Assembly (NCBI GenBank): GCA_030998225.1
Contig: JAPYXD010000680.1
Span: forward strand, 248,001 to 312,000
Length of the DNA: 64,000 nt
Source of the DNA: Diplolepis rosae
Lineage: Eukaryota; Arthropoda; Insecta; Hymenoptera; Diplolepididae
Direction of reading: 5' to 3'
Shown in pieces: positions 35,340 through 46,871 of the stretch. Position 1 is the first letter of the stretch, and every line of letters starts with the position of its first letter. The notes under the pieces are model-generated. The model ran no database searches, had not been told where the DNA came from, and was given only the letters and a program-made list of their open reading frames with translations. The translations under genes and the position numbers were made by a program.

Positions 35340-35835
35340 TACTAGAAAAGAACGTATGCATCGTTTGCATTTATCGCGTAGCATCGAATTTCCATGGAGG
35401 TGAATTGGTGAAGGAGTGCGATGGCAAGCACCTTTGTGAGTGACCTCATTTCCGATGGATCTATGCCACGGAGGGAGACAAAAAGTATGAAGAGGAAACG
35501 ACGAGGAGGTGGAGAAAGAACAAGAACTAACGCTGCGTGGGACTGAGCCAAACACGGGCCAACTAAAAAGCACCAACGAAACAAGAAACAATAGTTTCCG
35601 ACTAGAAATTGCAAGAGGGAGTCGAAAATAGGGAGAGACTACGGGATCGCAGAGTCAGCAAAGTTACTCTCTCTCATTTGGCAACGAACGCCCACTGCTC
35701 GTAAACGCGCAGTGGGAAAACGCTGTACAGAGCGTTGCAAAATTTAAGCGGTCGTTAACGACTCGAGCAGACACGTCGGCGCGACCGATGATCACGTGGT
35801 AACGTATATCATATCAGACAATCTCATACATCTGC
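35340..35835. promoter_or_regulatory. CpG-containing, GC-richer segment, possible promoter or exon
   Basis: About 500 bp with GC content far above the flanks, including GCGCAGTGGG-type sequences, TCGTTAACGACTCGAG and CACGTGG boxes. Two overlapping minus-strand frames of 90 residues (35319-35614) lie at its left part, but I recognise no protein. It could be a host promoter or 5' exon. No other evidence is available. Confidence 0.25.
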
Positions 35836-35886
35836 AAGAAAGTTGAGATCTTGTACGATTCATATACACGGGTCCGACAATTGGGT

Positions 35887-35898
35887 GGGGGGGGGGGG
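35887..35898 (+). repeat. Homopolymer G tract (12 G)
   Basis: Twelve consecutive G in AT-rich surroundings. Possible sequencing-sensitive site. The surrounding 63-residue frame is not convincing. Confidence 0.9.
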
Positions 35899-36599
35899 AT
35901 TCCTTCGGGCCAAGATTTCATGGGGGACTCAGGCTTTTGGGTTGACTTGGCCCCAAAAGAAATTAATAAAAAATCATCGATACAATATACCTTTGTAAAA
36001 TTGAAGCCCGCAGGTCAGTATGGCCGATTTATCGTTTTTTGAAACTAAACTGGGACTTTTTTCAAACTCAGTGAAACGTCATAATCCTAGCGTTTTTCTT
36101 TTCCGACAATGACAAAACTAGGGTCTTTTTGATTTTTGATGATAAAGTTAGAAACAGATATATATGAGGGTTCCGGTGTAATGTTCGATTCTGATTCGAT
36201 TCTTTGAAGATCGATCTTTTTCGATGAAGATAAAGGTGTTGATTTTTTTTAACTGAAATAAAGTGGAGGAAAGATCGTGGAAATGTAAAAGCACACTCTC
36301 TTGAATAGTGTATAACATATATGTGTGCAGTCTACCAATCAGTGTTCTCCATCGTGTTAAAATCGAGAACTCTGGTTGGTCAATTACTCAGTGTTTCCCG
36401 CATTGGTAAAAAAGATATATATCATCATGAAGATATATATGGGATTCAAAATACAATTCTTAGGTTAAACCATGTTACTATCTATGCAGTCTTTTTTGCT
36501 TTTTTCAAATTTTATAATACAACATTCTCATTAAAGAAATAACTTTCAATCTAAAAGTAGCCCAGCCATTTCAATTTATTTCTTCGTTTTACAATTGAA

Positions 36600-36702
36600 G
36601 TTTTCTAGTAAAATTTTCCTTTGCCTTTATGCCTTGAAAAGAACTCTGGTTAGAGTTGAAACATGTTGGAAAATTGAAGATCTTAAAAATAAACAGCAAT
36701 AA
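36600..36702 (+). ncRNA. Degenerate hammerhead-like fold
   Basis: GCCTTGAAAAG (36631-36641) is followed by a perfect stem AACTCT-GGTT-AGAGTT and GAAACATGTTGG. The arrangement aligns with the better motif at 37352: pyrimidine-TGA core, stem II, GAAAC, then TTGG and an A-rich tail with AAAATAAA. The stem sequence differs but pairing is kept. The core is mutated (TTGAAAA instead of CTGANGA), so it is not expected to cleave. Confidence 0.35.
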
Positions 36703-37336
36703 GCCTCATTTTCTTTAATTTAAAAAAAACCGGCTTTTCAATCTAATTTAATATAAATTTATAAATAAATATTATTTTAACTATATTTTTAGTGATTTTT
36801 TTCATAGTTGATTATTCCTTTATTTAATTTCTACATTTTAAATTTTCATATAATGTTTGTCGATTGATAATTAAAATTTTTTAAATTAAAATTACTTTTT
36901 ATTGAAAAATATACTTCCCTTTTTCATCATAATACCAAAAATTTAATAACAAATCACATAATTACTGAAAATAAACATTTGATGTCTTAAATTAACTTTT
37001 TGTATGTGTCTTTAAAAGATCTCGATCTTTAGAAGAAACATTTCTTAAAAATTAAATCTAGTAACAAATAATTAATCATTTATACATCCATATCAGTGAT
37101 CGGGTTATATCAGGTTCAATTTTTCTTCATAATTATCAACACTTGGACCTTAAACATACCTAAATTAATTCTACACGTAAAGGGAAACTATATGTCATTC
37201 CAAAATCTATCTCAACAACATCAAAATGGAATTTGGATTAATGCTTTTTGTGTTACAAATGATTGGATTACCATTGACTGTCATGTTTTGACTTAATCAT
37301 TATATTCCAAAAATTCCATGTAAAGTATTTTATGGC

Positions 37337-37478
37337 TTATTTTTGTATGCCCTGATGATGCTTCTGGAGTGGAAGCGAAACGTTGGCAAAAATTTTTAAA
37401 CATCTGAAAATAAATGTCCGAATTGTACCCGTTTCTTTTCTCCATAATGCAAGCACGTTGTTTGGTATACAAAAATAA
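37337..37478 (+). ncRNA. Hammerhead-ribozyme-like fold (type I layout)
   Basis: The core CTGATGA (37352-37358) fits CUGANGA. Stem II is GCTTC (37360-37364) with GAAGC (37372-37376) around a 7-nt loop, directly followed by GAAA (37377-37380). Immediately 5' of the core, 15 nt (37337-37351, ending TATGCC) pair with 37464-37478 (starting GGTATAC) with one G-U pair: a long stem I in the right place. For stem III, ACGT after GAAA (37380-37383) pairs with ACGT at 37455-37458, followed by a T as candidate cleavage nucleotide (37459). Four extra nucleotides (37460-37463) separate that site from stem I, so this copy may be inactive. Hammerheads occur in Penelope-like retroelements, the likely origin. 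Confidence 0.5.
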
Positions 37479-37479
37479 A

Positions 37480-39475
37480 GTTTCCTGAAAATCCTCAAAT
37501 CAATTGAGTCATCGGAAGTGGATTTTTTATTAATTATTTCCAATAGCGATGGACGCGTCACCGTGTGCCGTCTAACATTGCTCCACTCGAGTCTATTTTT
37601 CGGGTACTAATCGACCGAAATATTGTGGAAACAAAATATTTTTACAAAAAAAAGGAAATATATTGTCCCTACCTATATTTTATGTAATTTAAGTGATTAA
37701 ATGTATGAATGATAACACTTTGATTGCTTGTATTGATTTTTATTATATATCCATGCATTTAATCACTTAAATCAGATAAAATATTCTTAATTACAAATTT
37801 TGACTGAATTTGACTTTTACTCCCTCCCTTTATTCTACTATTCGAGCGCTTAACCGATTATTGCAACGGGACCCTCATATATGAAGAACAACCAAACAGA
37901 AAAGTTATTCAGTGAGGAGCATCAAAAGTACTAAAATTACTTAAAGTTACCATGAGTGGTAGAAAACCACGGCCAAAGCAAAGTCTAGAAGGAAATATGA
38001 ATTGGCAAAAATGACGCCCTTGAAAAACGTTATAGAAGTTAGGTTAGGATTTTTTCTAAGAAGCGCATATTCCCATCTAGTATTGCATACTTGTGCTGTG
38101 AGGAATGAGGAAATGTCAAATGATGGGCAAAGAATATAAATTAAATTTAGACACTTTTTTATATATTATATTTTATACATTATTTCTATATGTCTAATGT
38201 TTACTAATTCTTCAAGACAATTTTTATTCAATGATTTCTAATCATTTTTTAATTACTTGGTGAACTCTGCACAGATTTCTATATATAATAATCAAAATCC
38301 CTCATAGATATATCGAATTACCGAGTAAAAACATTTTTAGACCCTTTATTGACACATCAGTGTCAAATTTTATTAAAATCTTTTCGACTGTCAGATCCAA
38401 TTAAGACTCGTACACTCGATTCGAGTTGGGAGTCAATTTCAATCACCATCGTTCGTCACGAATAATTTATAAAATTGCAATGTATAATGCACTACATCTA
38501 ATTTGAAAAGCCATGTGGAATTAATTTTTTTATTTTCTCCGTTTCTTAAAAATAACAAAACTTCTAACAAGAAACGGCTAAAAAGGAAGCTAAAATGCTG
38601 AACTTTGGTCTAGTGTTTCTTGCTAGTTTGATTAAAAAGCTTCTGAAGGTAAAAAGTAAAGATAGAAACGTTTTCTAAAGGTCATACATCGTGCTAAGTA
38701 TAGTGAAAGCACTTTGCCAACTAATTGCTGTTTTCACTTGGCTCGTAAAGCCCTCTACGTTTATTTAGGAGATTGGAGCACTACAATATGAATTAATTAC
38801 TGTTTCATAAATAATGTACTCATTTAATTAGCAAATGTCGATGTATCACAGTTGCATCGAATTGATTATGAAACAACACTGTATTTACAGTGTTAGTGCG
38901 CAATGATTGTTAATCAGAACCCGTTTCACGTCATGGAACATCAACGCTTTAATTGTTTGATGCGTGTATCGTAAAGCAACACAGAATTATACGAATTATC
39001 TCTTTATTGCATTTAATTTATTAATACTCTGTAATGAATGATAAATAATAATTTTGATAAATACCATAAATAATAAATTTAACATAATTTGTTTAGACTT
39101 GCACTTGTTATAGGGAAAGATTTTCTATAACAAGTAAAGGCAGCAACTTGGCATGATTCTAGTATACCTTTCTACAACGCATCGGAAATATAGTCAACTC
39201 TCTCAATAAGATCGCTTTCAATATAGAATTTTCTCCTAATCCTCGCTCGAGCACGCTTGAGTGCTATCCATACTCTCGCGCTAACCTCGGAATTCGTATC
39301 CGACGCTTCCAATGAGGCCAGCGTAGAGAGATGGCCATTTGCATGTTTTTCGGTACTACAAAAACTTTATTTTAGAAATTTATTTATCAGGCTCAAGTTT
39401 ATTTACCTTTAAACTCTTGAAAGAATTTTTGTACAGACTGAGAAATTATATAACATCTCGCTTTTAGAACAAATT
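37480..39475. other. AT-rich intergenic DNA
   Basis: No gene or repeat with clear borders. A 20-codon plus frame at 37952 is too short to call. Confidence 0.45.
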
Positions 39476-39768
39476 GAGTTTAAAAAGCATGTTATCATTA
39501 CTAAAACTGTAGATGACATTTTCACAAAGTTAATAAATTTTTTGATTTCAAATGAAAAAGGAAATTCAATCAACTTAAGGGGCTCTATTATACTTAAGGA
39601 ACACATTCTTATCATGCCACTCACGCTTCACGCTCGATTTTCTGTATAAATTTCTGTAATATTCTAATAATTTACATGATTAAAAAACATTTATCTCCTT
39701 GATATCTCAAAAAGGAAAAAAATTCGTAGACTGTTTTTAAGCAAATAATTTTTTATTTCAACGCTTAT

Positions 39769-40110
39769 TTGCTGATACCGTACACCAGACAACCGTTACC
39801 GTTTGGTCCCCTGCGTCGAGTACCAATGGATGGGTGCCACCAAGATTGGTCCTCGGCGATACGTAGAGCTTTACGTCAGGTGCCCTTGATCAAGTGGACC
39901 CGGGTGGTCATCGGATTCCCGACCTGGTGTTATCACGCCGAACGCCGACGGATGGGTGCTCCCACGGTCGGCCTTCAACACAGGTGGAGAATCAGCGTCA
40001 GGTGCCCCTAACTAACCTTGGCTCGGATGACACCAGGACGACGTATACCTGAACTCCAGACACCATACCAGGGATCTGCAAGAGCCGCAATCGAATTCGG
40101 CATTTGGCCG
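39769..40110. other. GC-rich block of unknown origin inside a repeat
   Basis: About 340 bp of GC-rich sequence unlike its AT-rich neighbours, with a loose internal duplication (ATGGGTGC and CGTCAGGTGCCC each occur twice, about 125 bp apart). The plus frames 39769-40011 and 40018-40299 cross it, but no protein family is recognisable. It may be captured foreign DNA or an amplified host fragment. Confidence 0.4.
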
Positions 40111-40254
40111 GTACCAGAACATTACCGAACGTTACTAAATGTTACCGACTGTTACCGAACTTACCAAATGTTATCGAATGTTACCAGACCATTACGGAAT
40201 GTTACCAAGTGTTACCGAACGTTACTAAATGATTGTATGTTACCGAATGTTATC
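40111..40254 (+). repeat. Minisatellite, about 10-bp unit GTTACCGAAY
   Basis: Roughly 14 imperfect units such as GTTACCGAAC, GTTACTAAAT and GTTATCGAAT in tandem. Placed between the GC-rich block and the right part of the dispersed repeat. Confidence 0.85.
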
Positions 40255-40510
40255 ATTCATAATTTTTTTTTCAAAAACACAAAAAATGCTCCATTTTAAC
40301 CATTTTGGTCGGATGTAGCTGGTTAACGAACTTGTCCCTACTTTTTAGGCTCCAATAACGTATGCCAAAGGTTATTTCTATCGAGAGTTATCGAGCATAC
40401 GACCTACTGCTACTACTAGTATTGAAGCATACATATAGACGCTTTTGTAAAAATCTTTTTTTCTTACTTAGGGGTCTCAAAACGTAAAGATTTGATGACA
40501 ATTCCAAATT

Positions 40511-42608
40511 TTTCGTAACATCTGAAACTACAATTCTTTCATATTTTTTTGTAAGCACAATTCACATTGTTTGCGAGTTCTTATGATAAAAGTAAGGTTG
40601 AGGCTCAACAAACTTACACACACTTTTTTACAAACCTTATACTGAGACTTCTATAAGGTCGAATTGCGTAAACTATGACAAATAATTGATGCCGAAAATT
40701 TCCGTTGTTATAGACAACAATCCATTATGTTAGAAGCTTATATCTGGCCTATAGCTCATGGGTTGTTAAATGTAGAACTGGGATAAATAATTAAGTTAGA
40801 CAAAATACGAATTTTTAAATTTTGAATTTTAATGCGATCTCCAAGTCGTAAAGCTATAATATAACAAAGAAACAATAGAATAGAAAATTAATATTCAAAT
40901 GAACATAACAATAATTTGAGAAAAAAGGAATGCGAATTTCTAGTGAAAGCTATTATTTTTACGAAATTAAAAATTTTGGAGACGTAGCATTTACAAAAGG
41001 CAGATAATTTCGGAGAGTAATTAAGACTACTTAACTGATCGAGAACCAGAGATCAAAAAGCCCAGTTCATTGTAGGTTTAGATCAACTTTGGTGCACCGA
41101 CTGTCCAAGCTATCATTGTTCCTCTCGGAAGGTATTTGCCTTGAACACACTGTTGAGACAACTGTCTTCCTCTTTCAGGCCTAGATCTGCTTTGGACAGT
41201 TACATTACTTCTTTACAAACTTAATTATCAATATTAAACAGTCAACGTGAACATCCTTATTAAACCATCAAATTAAAATTGATATCAATCTCTTAGCACT
41301 ATCGTAGACTATCTATCCTTTTTTTCTTTTATAATATTAAAATGAGTCATAGTTCCCAAATTTATTTGTATTTTACTATCGATCAATTTTACATCCATAA
41401 TATTAAATTACAATATCTCTCATTTCAAAGATTAACAAATTTTTACTTTACGTCTAGCTTACGGAAACTAAATAATATATATGTATTATTGAATGAAAAT
41501 AATTCTATTAAATTAAAATTTAAAAAAAAACATAATAATAATAATTTGTAATGTGGCTCTTTTTAATCACATTCTCATATCGCAAAAGTAAATTTTAATC
41601 GTAAACGAAAGGAAGGGCTTCGTACGCGCCATGATAATAAACTCAAATAACGTGAAATATAAACAACTTATGCTGTGACCATTTCGAATAAAATTATATT
41701 TTTAACAGATAAAGATTAGGAATTTCAAATCATATTTTTTTCTACGAAACAATTCTTTTGACATTCAACCGACGTAGCAACTGTACGCTTATTTATCTTA
41801 AAGTCTGACATCATGGATTCTCAAAATTAAAGACATTATAAAAGATATAAAAATATTAAGTTTATAGTAATTCAAATTATTATGTTTACTTAAATATATT
41901 TTAAATAAATTGTACAGGTATAACCCACGCATAAACCTACTTCAATCCGTAACAGAGGTTCCCCACCTTTTTCCTACATCGACCCTCTTACAGTTTTCTT
42001 TAAAATTTACAGCATACAACATAATCATAATACCAATAATTGCTCATCAAAAACTTAAAGATAACAATGTGAAACTCTGCTCTAAATAATAAATACATTT
42101 AATCTAAACCAATAAAACGAAGCGTCTAACGTAGGCACTGTGCTGTTACGAAATTCACGCGCGATAATTTGTCTATTGGTGGAAATATTAAATGCTTATG
42201 TATAAGCACGTTTTCTCATCTTGCTTCTCACTATTTTTAGAATACAGAAATCATATAAATTAGAACGCAAAATAATTCTTTTCACATTGATTTGAACAAA
42301 TTTGATTGTAAACATTTTATTTTAACCCTTTTGTGCCTGACTTTTTTCATGGAAATCACAAAGAAGTTCAGTGATAAATATGGAGGACGAAGGGGTTTCA
42401 GATGTGGGAAAAAATATTTTATCACTTTTCCTGTCCTTCAAGATCCACTTGGCATGAACCCCCCCCCCCCCCCCCCCGGAAAGAAAGTTTGTTTTCTGGC
42501 ATGCGCGTCTGAAACTCGTGTGAAAATAAACTTATTTTTTTCCAAAATTTAAAATAAGTAAATTTTTCTGATGTATAGCAAAATAAATGCATCAATACCT
42601 CTAAATAA
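40511..42608. other. AT-rich intergenic DNA with a C tract
   Basis: No supported exon. A homopolymer of 19 C lies at 42459-42477, and the frames on both strands across it (42292-42622) are its by-products, encoding runs of Pro or Gly. Confidence 0.5.
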
Positions 42609-42613
42609 TTTAA

Positions 42614-43303
42614 GGGGCACAACTAGTTTGACCGCCTGAAAAACAGGTGATTTTTGTGGATTTTTTAAAAACAAAGTATTGCATCGAATGTTTTATAATT
42701 TTGCAGATATATTTGTGCATAAATAATGAATACACAGTAATGTTTTCAAATGAAAATATTCGATTTTCACCATCTCCTGCGTCTTTAAAAAAAAAAAGTT
42801 CCGCACTGCTGCAGTGATTGTCGCCTTCACAGTGCCTGAAATAAAAAAAAACCAAAAATTTGATTAAACTGGAATATATTTCCTATACAATGACCCTCGA
42901 TTGTTAAAAAAATTTGAATGCAACAAAATGGCGGAGTTTTGAAAAAAAAATTAAAATTTTGCTCAAAAATCTGATGGTTTTTGGCGTGGCACAATTATAT
43001 TTTTCATCCAATCATAAAACTGGAGGGTCATTGTATGGAAAAGCAAATACACTATAAGCTAAAAAAAGACCCAAGTCGATCGGATGATTTGTTATCGAGT
43101 TACAGCTGCAGTAGATTTGAAAAATGTGGTTTTGAGATACTGATTTCATTGTTATAAATTTTGAAGTATCATACCTAGAGCTAATCTGCTATTCCAGGCC
43201 CATACAATTCACCTTCTTCTTTTTCGAAAAGCGCCTGCTGGACTGTTAAAAAATGTTTAAAAAAAAATCGAATTTTCAAAATTTCAAACTAGTTGTGCTA
43301 CCA
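42614..43303. mobile_element. TTAA MITE 4, right end decayed
   Basis: The left edge is TTAA (42610-42613) followed by GGGGCACAACTAGTTTGA. The right edge is TTTCAAACTAGTTGTGC, complementary over about 16 bp, after which the expected CCCCTTAA is mutated. The inside includes AATCTGCTATTCCAGGCCCAT near 43183, shared with the 25.4 kb MITE (ATCTGCTATCCCAGGCCCAT near 25966), and ends with AATCGAATTTTC, again shared. So it belongs to the same family. Confidence 0.72.
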
Positions 43304-43669
43304 GTGGCAGTACAAAATGAGATGACACTACTAACTCCTTTATGAGGATGGAAGCTCATGCATGAATTGTGTGGATAGGTGGTTTTCTTGTCTAAGGTGT
43401 CTCAGTTGTAATGCTCTTAAGTGGAGTCCTTAGGTAAAATTATCCCACTTAAGGTCCATCTAAGGGAGGAGAATTATCTTTTGGTAAATTGGTCATTAAA
43501 GCAATTTACTGCATCAATCAGGCAAAGAGTCTTGTTGTACCACCTACTTCTAGTTTCTTAAAACTTGTATTATCTTTAGTAGAAGAAAATGTTTAACCTT
43601 TTCTTTTCAATTGAAGATAGAATTCATATGGTATTTTGTAAGTAGTTCAATATTGAAATTTTTTAACTA

Positions 43670-43722
43670 GTTACATTCTCATTATATAGGAAGGTACTGG
43701 ATTTATGTCTCTATAGACATGA
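43670..43722 (-). repeat. Terminal fragment of the dispersed repeat
   Basis: TTACATTCTCATTATATAGG and AAGGTACTGGATTTATG resemble the end of the dispersed repeat with several substitutions. Confidence 0.5.
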
Positions 43723-43724
43723 TA

Positions 43725-45280
43725 ACACTTGATAGAATTCAGTTAAAATAAGCGGAATAAAAACGAGAAAAATACATCTATTAAAAAAATGTTTAAATAA
43801 TAATTTTTAGATCTTTTGCGAGTAATCAATTCTGCATTATAAAGTTTTTTGTATCAAACATAGTTTGACCAGAAACTGCAATTTGCTTATTGGTTTTGTT
43901 TTGTTTTTGCCTTTTTTGGCCTTAATAAATCTCTCAATTACTATTTTTTCAAATAAACCAATATTTTTAGTACAGCCAAACAAAATTTGGTTAAATAAAC
44001 TGAAATATTTGTTTGATTTGACCAAATTGTACCCAAAAAAATAATTTTTGGTTCAATGGAACTATTTCTTTGTTTTAATTAACTAAAACTTTAGTCAACC
44101 GTATAACAGGAAAATTTTTTGGATGATCTAATTGAATTTTTGTTGGACTATGCGAATATTTTTTTGAGTGCATGAGAAACTTTAAAGAGTTTGGGATAGG
44201 AGCTAATGTTGACCTTTTTCGTTGCAATTTTAAACGTATAATTTTTTAATCTATTGGAATATATTCCGTAGTTAGGAGTGCAAAGAAATCTAGATTCGCA
44301 AAATAAAGATAATCTTAAGCTACCCTCTCGTTACGCGAAATAGAACTTCGAAGATTGCTCTGGAGATAGTGTAGACCTCATAGGTTACTTGCAAGGGGTG
44401 ACTGTCTAGTTAGTTGTGGCTCTTCTCCTTGGGTAGTTTAATTAGTAAATTGGCCTTGCCAGAGTTACTGCACCTACCTGGTGGACTTCCTTCTACTCAG
44501 CAAAGTGAGACGAAATTACGACCCATCGTATAGGTTCTGGACTAAATCTCTTCTTAAAAAGTTGATACTTGATGTTTCCAATTAAAAATGGAAAAAATAT
44601 ATCTTAAGAGGTATTTTGAGTTGCAAAATCTGGCTTTTTGCATCGAACTTTGAACTAAGTTTAATAGAAACTATGTGCTTCCCGAAAAAACACTCCATAA
44701 AAAATGAAAAAAAAAACAATAAAAACAAAAATTTTATTCTTATTTTCTTCGACTACATAGAAGGAAAACAATTTGCGATTGCAATAAATCCTTAGGAAGA
44801 ATCCTGATCAATTTCATAATACAGGATATCAAACTGATTCATACATTTGTCACGTCCCGCGACTTTAGCGAAGAAAGTTACAAGATCAGCAAATGAATAT
44901 AATGATCATGATAGTATTACCATGCATCGATATAATATCACTACATGTACTTATCACATATGCAGGCGATATGCATGTGATGTGACTGAAGTAAAGTTTT
45001 CTATATCTATATATCTATATATCCCACAAAATTTCAATTATGACCTGTTTTAGTCATGTGAGCCAAGTGGTTCCTCTACGAAATTTTATTAGAGGATATA
45101 AAGAGAATATAAGAAGTGTAAAGCCTAAAAATGATTCTAAGTGCCGATTTGAACCCCGAATTTCTCCGAGAATAAAGTACAGAGTGTGCCATCTATTTGT
45201 GACCCATTGAATTTCTCTATCATCTTGACATTTACTAACGGATAGACTCATTTTATGTGCCAAGAAAAACTTTAGTTGGT
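43725..45280. other. AT-rich intergenic DNA
   Basis: No gene supported. A short ATATCTATATATCTATATATC microsatellite-like run is near 45001-45022. Confidence 0.45.
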
Positions 45281-45285
45281 CTAAA

Positions 45286-45444
45286 TTAGCGTGATTCACT
45301 GTTTTCTTCCATCGTTTTTATCGATTTGTGAACTGGTGCATTGTTTTGCAAAAACGCGCATTTTTTCTTCAACAAATGAGGCCGTTTTCTTGTGATTTCT
45401 GCTTTCAATGAGTCCAATAATGCACAGTAATAGTCACTGTTAAT
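45286..45444 (-). pseudogene. Mariner transposase fragment with second catalytic Asp changed to Asn
   Basis: A 52-residue minus-strand frame encodes the region around the second catalytic Asp of a mariner transposase: INSDYYCALLDSLKAEI, then KKKCAFLQNNAPVHKSIK. The family motif is HQDNAP. Here the Asp is Asn (QNNAP), so the residue needed for metal binding is lost. Both ends are truncated: a stop follows ENSESR, and the upstream side stops about 35 bp before another mariner copy at 45480. Confidence 0.75.
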
Positions 45445-45479
45445 TATTTAAATATTCTATAATATATTTTATAAAAATA

Positions 45480-46345
45480 TTGGGTCTATAACTTAATTCG
45501 TGCGGTTTTTTTTTTCAAAATTTGAACGTTTATTTAAGAAAAACATGTACAAAAGTATTATTCGAAGTATTTCCCATCTGAAGCTATGACTTTTTTCCAT
45601 CTTTCTGGCAATTTGTGGATTCTGATATGAACCGTATTCCAGTGAGGACTTTCTGCATCGACCGGAACAAATGGTAGTCAGAAGGGGCAAGGTCTGGGCT
45701 ATAAGGCAGGTGGGGTAAAACTTCCCATCCACTGTTTTCCAAATAGTTCTTAACCGGAATAGCAACATGGGGCCGAGCGTTGTCATGATGGAAAATTATT
45801 GCCTCGTGTCTGGTCGCATATTTCGGTAATTTTACGACTATTGCAGCTCATAATACAGCACACCCTTCTAGTCCCACCAAATACAGAGCATTACCTTCGC
45901 GCCATGGATATTCGGCTTTGCCGTTGATTTGGCTGGTTGGCCGGGTTTCGCATATGATTTTTTGAGCTTGGGGTTGTCGTAATGGATCCATTTTTCATCA
46001 GCAGTAACAATCCGATGCAAAAATGACTACTTTTTGTGGCGTTCCAGCAGCATTTCGGACATGCAAAACCGCCTTTCAACGTCTCTCGGCTTGAGTTCAT
46101 GTGGAACCCAAATTCCTTACTTCCGAATGTATCCGACTGCTTTTAAACGTTTTGAAATGGCTGCTTGAGTGACTCCCAAAGATTCTGCGAGCTTTTCTTG
46201 TGTTTGTCAACAATCTTCATCGAGTAATGCTTCCAGTTCTTCATCTTCAAACTTGTTTATCTCTCTCTCGCTTTTTCTCTCATTCATGAATTGCACTGAA
46301 GATCGAGGATTTTCTTTCTGGTTTTTGTTCACGACTTTACATCGA
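45480..46345 (-). mobile_element. Mori-type mariner remnant
   Basis: The plus-strand left end is TTGGGTCTATAACTTAATTC after TA (45478-45479), which is the 3' terminus of the element. Transposase pieces on the minus strand, from right to left: EDEELEALLDEDC, ESLGVTQAAISKRLKAVGYI, then [37 protein letters not shown] (first Asp) and, in other frames, residues around the last two catalytic motifs. Several stops and frameshifts are present. The 5' terminal inverted repeat was not found, so the right border is approximate. Confidence 0.8.
45493..46345 (-). pseudogene. Broken mori-type mariner transposase
   Basis: Two longer open parts, 45786-45493 and 46100-45891, are different frames of one former gene. 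The part near 45960-46040 holds [14 protein letters not shown] with the first catalytic Asp. Near 45700-45800 the frame encoding the HDNA motif and the final catalytic Asp is shifted relative to the 97-residue open frame, so that frame itself (MTTLGPMLLFRL) is out of register. The start codon region near 46345 is decayed. Not functional. Confidence 0.75.
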
Positions 46346-46871
46346 TAAATATGCCGATGCGCGGATTTTCACATGGGATACTAATTTGATCTTTGAGAAT
46401 TGTTCCTTGAAAGCAATAGACTTATGGCAAAAACTACCAAGAATAAAAAGTTCTTAAAATTAGTCAAAGAATACATACAAATTTTTTCGAGGTGTTTCAA
46501 GGAATTTTTTGCTTTTGCAAAAATTATGCTATTTGCAAAATTGAAAAGTTGCTCGAAACGTTTTGAAAAAATTCAGACGTATTCTTTGAGTGATTCTAAG
46601 AACTGTTCATTCTTAATAATTTTCTCCGTTTGTTTATATTTTCTGCCAAAAAAAATCCTGAATGTATTCGTGAAAAATATATCCCTCCTAATTTTTTTAG
46701 TGGCGAATAGCATAAGGTACACGGCTCCAAAGACCGGTGTATCATTTATGCCTTGTTGGCCCTTAACGGGTTAAATTCCCTAGTATGTGTTCAATTCACA
46801 GAAATTTTATGTTATCACTATTTTAACTTTTGAACTCAGTAAACGCAATCGATTTTTCCATCCGTGGTGTA
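46346..46871. other. Intergenic, no function recognised
   Basis: The 124-residue frame 46400-46774 is rich in Phe, Leu and Lys, typical of AT-rich chance frames. It shows no known motif and no splice support. Confidence 0.4.

Larger units (their letters stand above)
39480..40510 (+). repeat. Dispersed repeat copy carrying a GC-rich insert
   Basis: Left part: GGGGCTCTATTATACTTAAGG and AACACATTC, then CACTCACGCTTCACGCTCG, matching the 33.84 kb copy. The satellite body is replaced from about 39770 by a GC-rich block and a minisatellite. The right part (from about 40262) resumes the repeat with AAAACACAAAAA and TAGCTGGTTAACGAACTTGTC, up to GTAAAGATTTGATGA near 40490. Confidence 0.75.

Noticed and set aside
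37952..38014. Short plus-strand frame MSGRKPRPKQ as a small basic peptide gene
   Set aside because: Only about 20 codons, no promoter, paralogue or conservation to support it.
40111..40254. CRISPR-like array of short repeats
   Set aside because: Units are about 10 bp in direct contact without spacers, in a eukaryotic genome. It is a minisatellite.
42292..42622. Proline- or glycine-rich proteins across the C tract
   Set aside because: They are translations of a homopolymer run of 19 C on opposite strands.
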